Assembly (NCBI GenBank): GCA_030950085.1
Contig: JAUZRW010000236.1
Location: 1 to 34,846, forward strand
Length of the DNA stretch: 34,846 nucleotides
From: Anaerolineae bacterium
GTDB lineage: Bacteria > Chloroflexota > Anaerolineae > Aggregatilineales > Phototrophicaceae
Direction: 5' to 3'
Below are positions 1 through 7,785 of the stretch, piece after piece (positions within the stretch are counted from its first letter, which is position 1; every line of letters starts with the position of its first letter). The translations under genes were made by a program, and so were the position numbers. Under the pieces are notes generated by a model. It saw only the letters and a program-made list of their open reading frames with translations. It had not been told where the DNA came from and ran no database searches.

Positions 1-41
1 AGATGCTTGAGAAGTTCTTCGTTTTGAGGGATAGTTGACAT
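1..41 (-). CDS. 5' end of an unidentified leftward gene (partial)
   Basis: Reading leftward from an ATG at 41-39 gives MSTIPQNEELLKHL with no stop before the window edge. Only about 13 codons are visible, so no family can be named. The upstream bases have a purine-rich AGAAAG but no strong Shine-Dalgarno sequence. The call rests on an open frame at the edge followed by a long non-coding stretch, and it may be chance. Confidence 0.35.
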   Translation of the reverse strand, partial: MSTIPQNEELLKH

Positions 42-125
42 TAGAGTTAGACTTTCTAATCGCTGCTATTTACTAACTCAGCTTTTTAACGAAAGTCTTC
101 TCTTTTTGCAAATACAGCCAAAGTC

Positions 126-177
126 TAGGGGCGCAATGCCTTGCGCCCCTACATAAAAACTTTTTGGTGATGTACTA
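126..177 (-). repeat. Family B repeat, truncated copy in inverse orientation
   Basis: Read on the minus strand this matches the left half of the family B element: the CACCAAAAAGTTTTTATG block followed by the GGGGCGCAA...TTGCGCCCC palindrome. The right half (the ATTAAATTGGTC end) is missing. The core palindrome is at 128-149 and could form a stable hairpin on either strand. It lies in the otherwise gene-free interval 42-440. Confidence 0.8.
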
Positions 178-254
178 GAAGGCATTCGGCAAATCTTTGT
201 AGAAGCGCCATGAACGACGCTAGTTTGAGCGCCATTCAATGGTGCTTATCAGTC

Positions 255-345
255 TTGTTTAACAAACTATCTACGGTGATGCTCTAACGCTTGTCTCACT
301 TTGTAATTTTGTGTGAGGTGCGGTGAAACCTCGTAAGGGGCTTTT
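255..345 (+). repeat. Family A dispersed repeat, copy 1
   Basis: About 90 bp starting TTGTTTAACAAACTAT and ending in GGGGCTTTT. Near-identical copies are at 14311-14400 and 28649-28739. It contains two potential hairpins: CTCAC paired with GTGAG around a short loop, then a C-rich/G-rich stem followed by T residues. This copy has the second stem weakened (ACCTCGTAAGGGG against ACCCCGAAAGGGG elsewhere). It sits downstream of the OsmC-type gene, pointing toward it. Confidence 0.85.
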
Positions 346-366
346 ATTCATATTCGCTCTCCACAA

Positions 367-384
367 TCTCATGGATAGCTGAAC
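367..384 (+). repeat. Family C terminal motif
   Basis: TCTCATGGATAGCTGAAC matches, in the same orientation, the right arm of the element at 34710-34837 (TCTCACGGATAGCTGAA). The reverse form, TTCACCTATCCATGA, is at 14452-14466. It is probably one end of a small dispersed element; the other end was not identified here. Confidence 0.5.
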
Positions 385-440
385 ACTTACTGTCCGAAAA
401 CTGAACATAAAACATTGCACAAACTTGAGAATCACCGATT

Positions 441-872
441 TTAGTCTTCAACTAACTTTGCATCAAGCATAACGCCTACAGCAAGCAAGGCATTCGATAC
501 CGGACAATTATCTTTGGCGATTTTGGCATGTTGTTGTAATTGTTCTTGGGTTAAATTTGGAGCTTTGACCTTTGTATGGATGGCAATGCGCGATATTTTC
601 ATGCCGATACCGGACATGGATAAAGTAACTTTACAGGTCGTTTCAATATTTTGAACCTTAAAGCCTTGCTGACTCAAACGGGCAGACAGTGCCATGCTAT
701 AACAGCCGGCTTGGGCTGCGGCGATAAGTTCTTCGGGGTTTGTACTAGGATGTTCCTCATCGTTCATGCGCCTTTTGAATGAATAAGGATATTTTTGCTG
801 TGCGAGTTCTAGTGTTCCGTTGCCTTCTTTCATGCTACCTTGCCATTCGGCTTTTGCGCTACGTGTCGGCAT
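441..872 (-). CDS. OsmC/Ohr-family peroxide-reducing protein
   Basis: A 143-residue protein of normal OsmC length. The two redox cysteines expected of the family are present: Cys57 in AGCYSMAL on the central helix and Cys123 in DNCPVSNALL. An Arg pair (35-36) precedes the NPEELIAAAQAGC segment, as in OsmC proteins, which reduce organic or fatty-acid hydroperoxides in the cytoplasm. The IGMKISRIAIHTKVKAPNL segment fits the OsmC branch (rather than Ohr) in which the protein matures azole or peroxide responses, but substrate cannot be assigned. The start is an ATG with AGGAG seven bases upstream. It is a single gene separated from its neighbours by non-coding DNA containing repeats. Confidence 0.9.
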   Translation of the reverse strand: MPTRSAKAEWQGSMKEGNGTLELAQQKYPYSFKRRMNDEEHPSTNPEELIAAAQAGCYSMALSARLSQQGFKVQNIETTCKVTLSMSGIGMKISRIAIHTKVKAPNLTQEQLQQHAKIAKDNCPVSNALLAVGVMLDAKLVED

Positions 873-949
873 CAGATTCTCCTATTTGTATTGATTCCAT
901 TTGCCCAAGATGATACCACGCAAAACTTACAAGGCGCTATCTGAAAAAA

Positions 950-980
950 CACGCCCCACAAAGTCACAAAGGACACAAAG
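950..980 (+). repeat. ACAAAG-type simple dispersed repeat (family D)
   Basis: CCCCACAAAGTCACAAAGG followed by ACACAAAG is a degenerate iteration of a CACAAAG/CACGAAG unit. Related stretches are at 34742-34768 (CACCACGAAGG...GGACACGAAG) and, in reverse, near 23117-23152 (TCTTTGCGCC...GATCTTTGCGTTAA). Such iterations are seen between genes in many bacterial genomes. No coding role is visible. Confidence 0.55.
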
Positions 981-1046
981 ATTTCTATTCCAAATCATGC
1001 TCTGCGCCCCTGATTCTCTGTTCCTCTGCGTTACGCTTTTTTCGCT

Positions 1047-4000
1047 TTATATTTTTCTCAAAAATGACGATTCACGCGCTTTTGCTGGCAGCATCGGACG
1101 TAGAATAGCCAATTCATGTTCATTTAATGGCTTGAGCGCAAAAAACACCACGAGATAAATCACACTCGCCACAATGAGCGCCAGAATCATGTTAATCTGC
1201 AAAAGCAAAAGAACGACTATACCCATCACAATCGTCGCCACAACAGGTCGCCACATAAGGTCAAGCCAATTGATATTTTGCTGTGTGCCGCGATTCATCA
1301 ACCAGAAGAAGGGAATCAGCAGCACCAATTCACTGAAAATAGTCGTGATTGCTGCCGCCTGAAAACCATATATCGGGACGAAAATGATATTCGTGATGAT
1401 GTTGAACAGCACGGCGACAACAAAGGCGCGTGTGATATAGCGTTGTAAATCAAGCGCAATCAGGGCGTATTGCGTCAAACTATTCATCCACCCTAGCGGA
1501 ATACTCCATATCATAATCGTGAGGGCAATCGCGCCATTCGGGAGATAACTTTCCCCTGCGAGAATCAATGTCAGTGGAGTCGCCAAAACAGTAAATCCGA
1601 CAGCGACAGGCAGCGATAACGCTACCATCAACTTAAGTCCGAACGCATAAGTACGCCTAAATGCTGCTTTGTCTTCGCTTGCATGCCGTGACAGCAAGGG
1701 AAAGAGTGCCTGTGTGAAAAAAGACGGAATAATGTTAATTGCCAGCAACCATTTATAGGCAGTGCTGTACTGCGCGACAACAATTGCGCCGCGTTGTGCT
1801 TGTAATATCACAATATCAATCTGGAAAAATATCGTTGCCAGAAAATGATTGAGCAGTAGGGGATAACTCTCGCTAACCATCTCGCGGATGAGTTTGAATT
1901 GTGGGCGTTTCGGTAAATCGCGGATAAAATCTTTCCCTGCCCAAACCAAGACAGCCAACGTAATGAGGTTATTGACAATACTGACTCCTGCCAAGCCGAC
2001 AATGCCCCAGCCGAGTGCCAGTACAATCACACCAAAAACGGCTTTGTTGACACTGGTAATTGTGGCAATCGCTGCCGGTTTTTCGGCTTGTTCATGGGCA
2101 TAAAACAGTGAGGTCATGCCTTTGCTGAGACTTGCCGGAAATAAGCCAAAGTACAGCAATACGAGGGCAATCAAACCCTCTTTTGGTAGCGGTTCGCCGA
2201 TATTGTTCTGCCAGAAAAAAAGAAATAGCAGCAACAGCCCGAAACCGATGAGACTCAGCAAAAAGCGTAGAAAGCTGGTATTGAAAAAGTAGTAAGCACT
2301 GCGCGATTTGTCGCGGCTGACTTCGCGTATCTGAAATAAATCGAGTCCGAAATTAGTGAAAATATCAAACCAGACGAAGACAACAATTGCAAAGTTATAG
2401 ACACCCACCATCTCCTGTGTGAGCAAGCGATAAATGACAATCGCCAGCACAAAATCTATGCCACGATTGAATAAATTCAAGATAATCGGCGCGATGCTAT
2501 TACGGGCGACTTTTGCCGATTGTGACGACTCGCCGCTATTGACTCCGACAAATATCATCCAGAGCCACATGCCAATCATTAATGTGATGACAATCGCGCT
2601 GATGGCAGTGCCGAAAAAGCCAATCTGGACACTCTGCGGACTATAAACCATCCGCACCGTCCATTCACCGACGGGCAATATCACACTCTGAAATGTGCCA
2701 AGATACTGTTCAACCTCAAGCTGCTCTTCCGCCTCATCTGTCGCTATCGGACGAATGAATGCCTTCCATCCATCCGCATAATTTTCGCTGATAACCAGCA
2801 GGGAATCGGCTTCTGTCACGCTTATATCGAAGAATTTTTCGCGTCCGCTACTAGAATAATTCGTTGGGATGATGATTTCGTCGTCTGTGGGAATGTATAC
2901 TCGTGGGAGAACAGTCAGATTTTCGTAGATGACAACTGCATCATCGCTGTAGACTTGTTCATATTGCGTATCCGGCATGTCAACATCAGCATACGTGATG
3001 ATATAGCGCACATTGAGCAAATTGAGCAAGTCAGATTGCAATACCCCCAAATAATCTGAATCGGTATAGAAGCGGTCATCTATGAAAATGGGCGCAATAC
3101 GATTGAAATCGAGTTGGACTTGTGGCGCGACTTGGCGCATGAAATCGACATACTGTGCTGGAATGATACTGTCATAACCGCGAATATCGTCTAAGCCATA
3201 TTGCATCGTGCTATTGGCATTCAGAATCGGGCGCGTATTCGGGGGTTCGACTGTGGTATAGCGAAATGCTCCCTCTTCCTCATAGCGGTCAATGAGCCAC
3301 TGTATCGAAGGGGGCGTAAAGTCTAGTAGTTGTGGGTCACTTGCTGGGTTAAATCCCCATGAAGCAATCCACAAATCGACGACGACTATTCCCACCGCAA
3401 ATAGCGGATACATTTTCCGCAGCAACAAGGCAAGTCCCCCTCCTTGATGCTTCGGGGAGGGGGGTTTAGGGGGTGGGGTTTGTGCAAGACTCGCCCATAT
3501 AAACACCATGCCAGAAAATAACAACATCAGCGCAAAAATCAGGGCATTGATAAACTGATAACTATAGAATAAGCGTGGATTACTGAAAGCCTCATTTGCT
3601 TTAGCGAGACTATTCATCATATTGATGATAGTGCTTTCCAATGACGAATAAGCAAAATACGTCACACTGAGTCCGAGCAAAATGAGTACCGCTATCCCAA
3701 CTATGCCGTAGCCGATGCGTCTTTCTAGTGCTGTTGATTTTTCTTCTGCCCGTCGAATCAGTTTATCTAAGCCAAAAGCGGCTAATAGTGCAACGCAGAT
3801 TGTCAGGGCAAATATCCAGCGAAAGGGCGAATTGAGTTGGTTGAAGCCCGGCAAGGCAAATATAATGCGATATGTCGGCATACCGAACATAAACGTTAGG
3901 CTCAGTAGACCCAATGAGGCAAATATGATGCGAACCTCACCCCCCTTTTTATCCTTCTCCTCCCTTGATGTTTCGGGGGAGGTCGGGTAGGGGTAGAGCG

Positions 4001-5108
4001 CATATAAGGCTAGTATCAAGGGCAAAATACCGAGATAAACAGCCCCTTCGACATAATTCTTCATGCCCCATTCGGTATTCGTTTTTGAACCAAAATCATT
4101 GTTCCGCATAAAGTCGAAGACATCAAAGACATCATGATGCGCCGGATTGCCATAAAAGTTCGGCATCGCAAATTGCAAGACATCGCGTGTTGGGTGGGCA
4201 TAACTCAACACTGTTTCGAGGTCAGAGCGTTCACTGCGCCAGTTGCTATTGGCAAATTCGACCAGTGGGAAAAATTGAATTGCCGCTAATCCAATACCAA
4301 GAATCACCATCGACAGCAACCATGCCGCCGTTTCTAGTGCGGCACGATGGTCACGATTACGCCACCAATCAACGAACCAGCGTATGCCTGCATAATAGCC
4401 CGTGATAATCAGCGAATACAGCGTGACTTCAACATGTCCAGCGAGAATATTCATGCCAAGTGCGGCTGCGCCAATTGCTACCCATGGAATCGCTGTTTTT
4501 CGTGCAAAAAGTTCTCTTTTGCGGATGATAAATTCTGCCATCAGCAACATTAACGGCAACCATGGCAGCGCCCCTATCATCATCTGGAAAACGACACTCG
4601 CAATCACGAATCCAGAAAATTGATAAACCACCCCAGCAAGCATCGCACCCACCCGCCCGATACCTAATCCGCGCCCGAAAAGGTACATGAACACACCTGC
4701 CAGCCACAGATTAAGCACTGTAAACCAGCCATACGCTAACCACAACGGCATCACATAATAAATGATACTGACAGGGTAGAGTGCGCTATGTTGTCCGGCG
4801 GCTAAAAACGGAATCCCACTGAATTGATGCGGATTCCACAACGGCACTTCGCCTTGTGCGATTTGTTGGCGGATGAATGCCTTCCACTGGTAATTTTCGA
4901 GGATGAGGTCAGAAACGAGATGATTGTCTGGGATGTCTGGCGCATTAACGCTTTCTCGATACGTGGCATAAGGTTCATGTTGAAATAAATTTTCCGTCGG
5001 AATCAAAGTACGTCCGCCGAGTGTTTGCTGAAAGAAGAAGGCTAACGGCAGCAAAAACAGTAGACTCACAATGATGATATCTGGTACGAAACGGCGCAAA
5101 AATCGCAT
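1047..5108 (-). CDS. YfhO-family membrane protein fused to a polysaccharide flippase
   Basis: A 1353-residue protein made of two normally separate parts. Residues 1-855 are YfhO-like: an N-terminal membrane helix, an extracytoplasmic Asp/Asn-rich loop with the signature GEVPLWNPHQFSGIPFLAAG, about a dozen further helices and a large soluble domain (about 570-830). YfhO proteins are GT-C-type enzymes proposed to add sugars to cell-wall polymers using a lipid-linked donor. Residues about 865-1353 are a full-length MOP-superfamily (Wzx-like) flippase starting KVARNSIAPIILNLFNRGID, with 12-14 helices. One chain could therefore flip a lipid-linked sugar and host its transfer; this is inference. 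The ATG has GAGGA a few bases upstream. Two GC-rich repeat insertions interrupt loops at residues about 371-391 and 542-560 without breaking the frame. Confidence 0.88.
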   Translation of the reverse strand: MRFLRRFVPDIIIVSLLFLLPLAFFFQQTLGGRTLIPTENLFQHEPYATYRESVNAPDIPDNHLVSDLILENYQWKAFIRQQIAQGEVPLWNPHQFSGIPFLAAGQHSALYPVSIIYYVMPLWLAYGWFTVLNLWLAGVFMYLFGRGLGIGRVGAMLAGVVYQFSGFVIASVVFQMMIGALPWLPLMLLMAEFIIRKRELFARKTAIPWVAIGAAALGMNILAGHVEVTLYSLIITGYYAGIRWFVDWWRNRDHRAALETAAWLLSMVILGIGLAAIQFFPLVEFANSNWRSERSDLETVLSYAHPTRDVLQFAMPNFYGNPAHHDVFDVFDFMRNNDFGSKTNTEWGMKNYVEGAVYLGILPLILALYALYPYPTSPETSREEKDKKGGEVRIIFASLGLLSLTFMFGMPTYRIIFALPGFNQLNSPFRWIFALTICVALLAAFGLDKLIRRAEEKSTALERRIGYGIVGIAVLILLGLSVTYFAYSSLESTIINMMNSLAKANEAFSNPRLFYSYQFINALIFALMLLFSGMVFIWASLAQTPPPKPPSPKHQGGGLALLLRKMYPLFAVGIVVVDLWIASWGFNPASDPQLLDFTPPSIQWLIDRYEEEGAFRYTTVEPPNTRPILNANSTMQYGLDDIRGYDSIIPAQYVDFMRQVAPQVQLDFNRIAPIFIDDRFYTDSDYLGVLQSDLLNLLNVRYIITYADVDMPDTQYEQVYSDDAVVIYENLTVLPRVYIPTDDEIIIPTNYSSSGREKFFDISVTEADSLLVISENYADGWKAFIRPIATDEAEEQLEVEQYLGTFQSVILPVGEWTVRMVYSPQSVQIGFFGTAISAIVITLMIGMWLWMIFVGVNSGESSQSAKVARNSIAPIILNLFNRGIDFVLAIVIYRLLTQEMVGVYNFAIVVFVWFDIFTNFGLDLFQIREVSRDKSRSAYYFFNTSFLRFLLSLIGFGLLLLFLFFWQNNIGEPLPKEGLIALVLLYFGLFPASLSKGMTSLFYAHEQAEKPAAIATITSVNKAVFGVIVLALGWGIVGLAGVSIVNNLITLAVLVWAGKDFIRDLPKRPQFKLIREMVSESYPLLLNHFLATIFFQIDIVILQAQRGAIVVAQYSTAYKWLLAINIIPSFFTQALFPLLSRHASEDKAAFRRTYAFGLKLMVALSLPVAVGFTVLATPLTLILAGESYLPNGAIALTIMIWSIPLGWMNSLTQYALIALDLQRYITRAFVVAVLFNIITNIIFVPIYGFQAAAITTIFSELVLLIPFFWLMNRGTQQNINWLDLMWRPVVATIVMGIVVLLLLQINMILALIVASVIYLVVFFALKPLNEHELAILRPMLPAKARESSFLRKI
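3431..3481. repeat. GC-rich repeat inside the YfhO coding sequence, copy 1
   Basis: The plus strand reads CCCCCTCC-TTGATGCTTCGG-GGAGGGGGG followed by a G-run, able to form a long hairpin. It is translated leftward as the low-complexity segment AQTPPPKPPSPKHQGGGLA in a loop between membrane helices. A sister copy with the same TTGATG(C/T)TTCGGGG core is 450 bp away at 3936-3997. Confidence 0.65.
3936..3997. repeat. GC-rich repeat inside the YfhO coding sequence, copy 2
   Basis: The plus strand carries CTCCTCCCTTGATGTTTCGG then GGGAGGTCGGGTAGGGG, matching the core of copy 1. It encodes the hydrophilic segment YPYPTSPETSREEKDKKGG between two hydrophobic segments. The frame is kept on both sides, so the repeat adds a loop of about 20 residues rather than inactivating the gene. 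Confidence 0.6.
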
Positions 5109-5216
5109 GACCCATCCTCGACAGGAAATTCGTCAAACTATGGGCAAAACGATACCACAGACACGATTCATTTGGAACAATCGAAGCGCGAGGCAAGTAA
5201 ACACACGGTATCGTTA

Positions 5217-5645
5217 TTATGAACGCTGTTGGCTTTCGCTAGTTTCTATATAGAGGGCTTGCAAATCAATTTCGTCATCTGCTGATTCTAACGCGCTGAG
5301 GTCTTGGGGTTTCCGTTTTTTCTTCTGTAAGCGCATAGCACGATTATTCCACGCAATAGAAAAGATGAAACGGTAAAGCAAAAACATGAAAGTGTACATA
5401 TAAAAGGCAAATGCAAGTAATGTCAGTGGCGCATTATCGAGCAAAAAACAATCATCACATTGCAAGAAGCGTAATATAAACGGTATTGCAACGACGATTG
5501 CTCCAATCGTGCCATAATACACCGAAATTTTCAAAATACGAGGAGTCGTCATAACCTCATTTTTAGCCGGACGCAAAAAGAGCATCGGCCACCAACCCCA
5601 ATCAATATCGGACAACCAATTTAAGCTATCTTCAAGCCATCGCAT
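5217..5645 (-). CDS. Small membrane protein of unknown function, two helices
   Basis: 142 residues, not recognised as a named family. The N-terminus is Trp-rich and amphipathic (WLSDIDWGWWPMLFL), followed by two hydrophobic segments at about 40-60 and 72-97. A basic stretch (RLQKKKRKPQ) and an acidic cytoplasmic tail then end in a Ser/Gln-rich tip. The start is well supported by GAGAGG before the ATG. A TATAAT-like sequence lies about 30 bases further upstream on the minus strand. It is the nearest gene upstream of the YfhO-flippase gene, 108 bp away on the same strand, so co-transcription is possible. Confidence 0.75.
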   Translation of the reverse strand: MRWLEDSLNWLSDIDWGWWPMLFLRPAKNEVMTTPRILKISVYYGTIGAIVVAIPFILRFLQCDDCFLLDNAPLTLLAFAFYMYTFMFLLYRFIFSIAWNNRAMRLQKKKRKPQDLSALESADDEIDLQALYIETSESQQRS

Positions 5646-5820
5646 CGTAGTACCTCTCGTTTTTAGCGTTTATTATAGCGATAATGCACCATCAGTGTAC
5701 CTTACGCTATAGGTACGTTTGTCCTATATAGACTGTAAATGTATTGCCGTGTTATAACAAACTCCCTATGATTTGGTTCATAGATTATGCGAGTAGGCAT
5801 AACACTACCATCCCAACAGG

Positions 5821-5907
5821 CACTATTTTGATGAGATACTAGATTTTCTGGCATCGGCGCTGTCACAGAAAGATATTAACATTCCAGCAGAATTACATCG
5901 AAAAAAT
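5821..5907 (+). pseudogene. Possible remnant of an antitoxin-like protein
   Basis: An open but startless stretch reads YFDEILDFLASALSQKDI then NIPAELHRK. The FLAS-x-x-S-x-x-x-I...AEL-x-R spacing recalls the small FLASGPTPEEI-type proteins that often sit beside PIN-like toxins in cyanobacteria and Chloroflexota. There is no start codon, a TAA lies a few codons upstream, and the frame runs into the antisense of the next gene. The resemblance is from memory and short, so this could be coincidence. The rest of 5646-5907 shows nothing recognisable. Confidence 0.22.
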
Positions 5908-6108
5908 TCAATTGTCGTTTTTGGCTTTATTCTGCCGATTGCGCCAGACAATCAGAGCAATTCCAAGCGCAATAAAAATCACGCCAATGATAAGCCACTC
6001 GATTTGCCCTGTCATGAAGCTACCGGGTAAAATATTCGCACCCTGCAAACTCCAGATAATGCCAATTAGAATGAGTAATCCGCCAAAAATATTCGCTGCT
6101 GATTTCAT
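5908..6108 (-). CDS. Two-helix small membrane protein
   Basis: 66 residues: helix 1 at about 6-24 (FGGLLILIGIIWSLQGANIL), a short loop PGSFMTG, helix 2 at about 38-57, then a basic tail RNRQNKAKNDN. This layout, with the phrase ILIGIIWSLQGANILPGSFM, matches a widely distributed uncharacterised family of two-helix proteins whose members often read IWxLQGxNxLPGSxM. The ATG is preceded by AAGGAG at good spacing, which supports real translation. No function is known. Confidence 0.85.
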   Translation of the reverse strand: MKSAANIFGGLLILIGIIWSLQGANILPGSFMTGQIEWLIIGVIFIALGIALIVWRNRQNKAKNDN

Positions 6109-6419
6109 AAAATGGTCTCCTTAAGTGACAAGTGAAAATTTGTGCAGAAGTATGAGTACCATCAAAAAATTACTCATTCAAGTATTCGCGAAACAAAAAT
6201 CACAATAAAGGGATATCATGGTATTCACGAATTCATTGCTTGCCGCGAGCAGCGACCCATTAAGCCTTTGCCAATGACCAGAATATCAAACATGCTATCT
6301 CATACCTTCAGTTCTTGGTGTGTCTGCTATATCGCGGATATGAAAAATCATGTCCCTACGGGGCAAAAATCATGGTTCGTAGGGACTGGCTTCTGCCTAT
6401 CAGAAAGAATTACACGGGC
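6109..6419. other. Intergenic region with inverted repeat and repeat core
   Basis: There is no gene here. TCCCTACG at 6353-6360 and CGTAGGGA at 6378-6385 form a perfect 8-bp inverted repeat just past the 3' end of dnaN. On the dnaN strand it is followed by ATGATTTTT, so it could end dnaN transcription. The 20-mer GTAGGGACTGGCTTCTGCCT at 6379-6398 recurs exactly at 34791-34810, showing this is part of a dispersed repeat rather than a purpose-made terminator. Confidence 0.6.
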
Positions 6420-7544
6420 TTATTTACTCATCGGCATGATAACGTGTACAAAATCTTCACGATTTTCTGGACGTAGCACACCGGGATTCTCTGCCCCATT
6501 GCTCTGGAAAACCACGCGCTCTTCATTGACAACGCGCAGCACTTCAATCAAGTATTCAATATTGAAGCTAATATCCAAAGCCTCCCCTTCGACACTGGCA
6601 TCCAACATCCCGTCTAAATCACCGCGCTCGGCACTCTTACCCACAATCTGGACTTCACCGGGTTCATTGGGTCCACTCGCTGGTTTGACATATAGACGAC
6701 CACTATTGGCACTATCACGGGCAAAAATTTGGGCGCGACGGCAAGCCTTCAGCAAATCTTGGGTGTACATCGTTGTTGCTGTCACATAATTGCGTGGGAT
6801 GATAGCCGTAAAATCGGGAAAACGTCCTTCTAGCAATTGCGACGTAATATCGACATTGTTTAAGTGAAACGTGACAATATCACGGTCTTTCGGGAGCGTA
6901 ATACCGACTTCTTCATCACCTTCGATAATGCGAGCGACTTCCATCAGTGTTTTCGCTGGAATGACCATACTCATGGCATCGGGCGCAGCGTTGGAGAGTG
7001 TCCCATTGCGGACTGCCAGCCGATAGCCATCAGCCGCCGCCATCGTAATTTTCTCACCCTCTAATTCGGTGAAAACACCCGTGAGAATGGGGCGATTATC
7101 TTCTTTCGCTGCTGCAAAAGCTGTCTGATTAATCATCTCTTGCAGCACCTTGCCTTCAATGCGGATGTCTGCGCCTTCGCCGTGTGTAATCGGTGGGAAT
7201 TCTTGGGCATCAATGCCTTTGATATTGGAGTTGGTTGCGCCACAATGAATTGCTACGGAGTGCGTTTGCGCGTCTAACTGCAAATCAACCCGTTCTGGCG
7301 ATAGGTTGTTGACCAAATCAGTAAAAGTTTTCGCAGGGAGTGTAATCGCGCCGGGTTGGTCTACCTTTGCGCCAATCCACATGGTTACACTCATCTGCAA
7401 ATTAGTAGCCGCGAGTTTGAGACGGCTACCCTCTGCTTCGAGCAAAATATTGTGCAAGACGGGCAGTGAGGGGCGATTATCAACCGCTTTGCTGACTGTA
7501 CTAAGCCCTTTTTGCAGATTCTCCTGTAGAACACTAATAATCAT
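6420..7544 (-). CDS. dnaN: DNA polymerase III beta subunit (sliding clamp)
   Basis: 374 residues, the usual clamp length, with the expected three-domain character: MIISVLQENLQKGLSTVSKA at the N-terminus, SLPVLHNILLEAEGSRLKLAATN in domain 1, RPILTGVFTELEGEKITMAAADGYRLAVR in domain 2, and the typical C-terminal HVIMPMSK. The dimeric ring tethers DNA polymerase III to DNA and recruits repair and initiation-control proteins through its hydrophobic cleft. The start ATG has AAAGGA about ten bases upstream. It is not next to dnaA, which lies 25 kb away and points the other way. Its upstream region carries two TATCCCAAA motifs identical to those before dnaA, suggesting DnaA-linked control. Confidence 0.97.
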   Translation of the reverse strand: MIISVLQENLQKGLSTVSKAVDNRPSLPVLHNILLEAEGSRLKLAATNLQMSVTMWIGAKVDQPGAITLPAKTFTDLVNNLSPERVDLQLDAQTHSVAIHCGATNSNIKGIDAQEFPPITHGEGADIRIEGKVLQEMINQTAFAAAKEDNRPILTGVFTELEGEKITMAAADGYRLAVRNGTLSNAAPDAMSMVIPAKTLMEVARIIEGDEEVGITLPKDRDIVTFHLNNVDITSQLLEGRFPDFTAIIPRNYVTATTMYTQDLLKACRRAQIFARDSANSGRLYVKPASGPNEPGEVQIVGKSAERGDLDGMLDASVEGEALDISFNIEYLIEVLRVVNEERVVFQSNGAENPGVLRPENREDFVHVIMPMSK

Positions 7545-7631
7545 GGCTGGTATTCCTTTTTCGTATAGTTGAACTTGTTTTTCGTTGATTTATAGGTTTT
7601 TGGGGGCGAAATTGGGGCGCAAAACCCGAAT

Positions 7632-7660
7632 ATATCCCAAATTTGCGATAGTATCCCAAA
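7632..7660 (+). promoter_or_regulatory. Pair of putative DnaA boxes upstream of dnaN
   Basis: ATATCCCAAA (7632-7641) and GTATCCCAAA (7651-7660) lie 19 bp apart centre to centre in the 241-bp gap between surE and dnaN. They match the motif repeated five times before dnaA. Both are followed by TT. They are about 90-115 bp before the dnaN start, where initiator binding could regulate transcription. Confidence 0.55.
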
Positions 7661-7785
7661 TTATAGCGAAAATCAGGCACTTTGGATAGCGCACAAGTGT
7701 TTGGACTCTGTTCGGAAATAGACGACAAATAGCGAGGGCTGTTCAGTTCATTCTTATGAGGATGTATCAGCAAAAGCCGATTATG

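Noticed and set aside
6142-6789. 215-codon rightward open frame
   Set aside because: Most of it is antisense to dnaN, it has Ser/Arg-rich shadow composition and no ribosome site.
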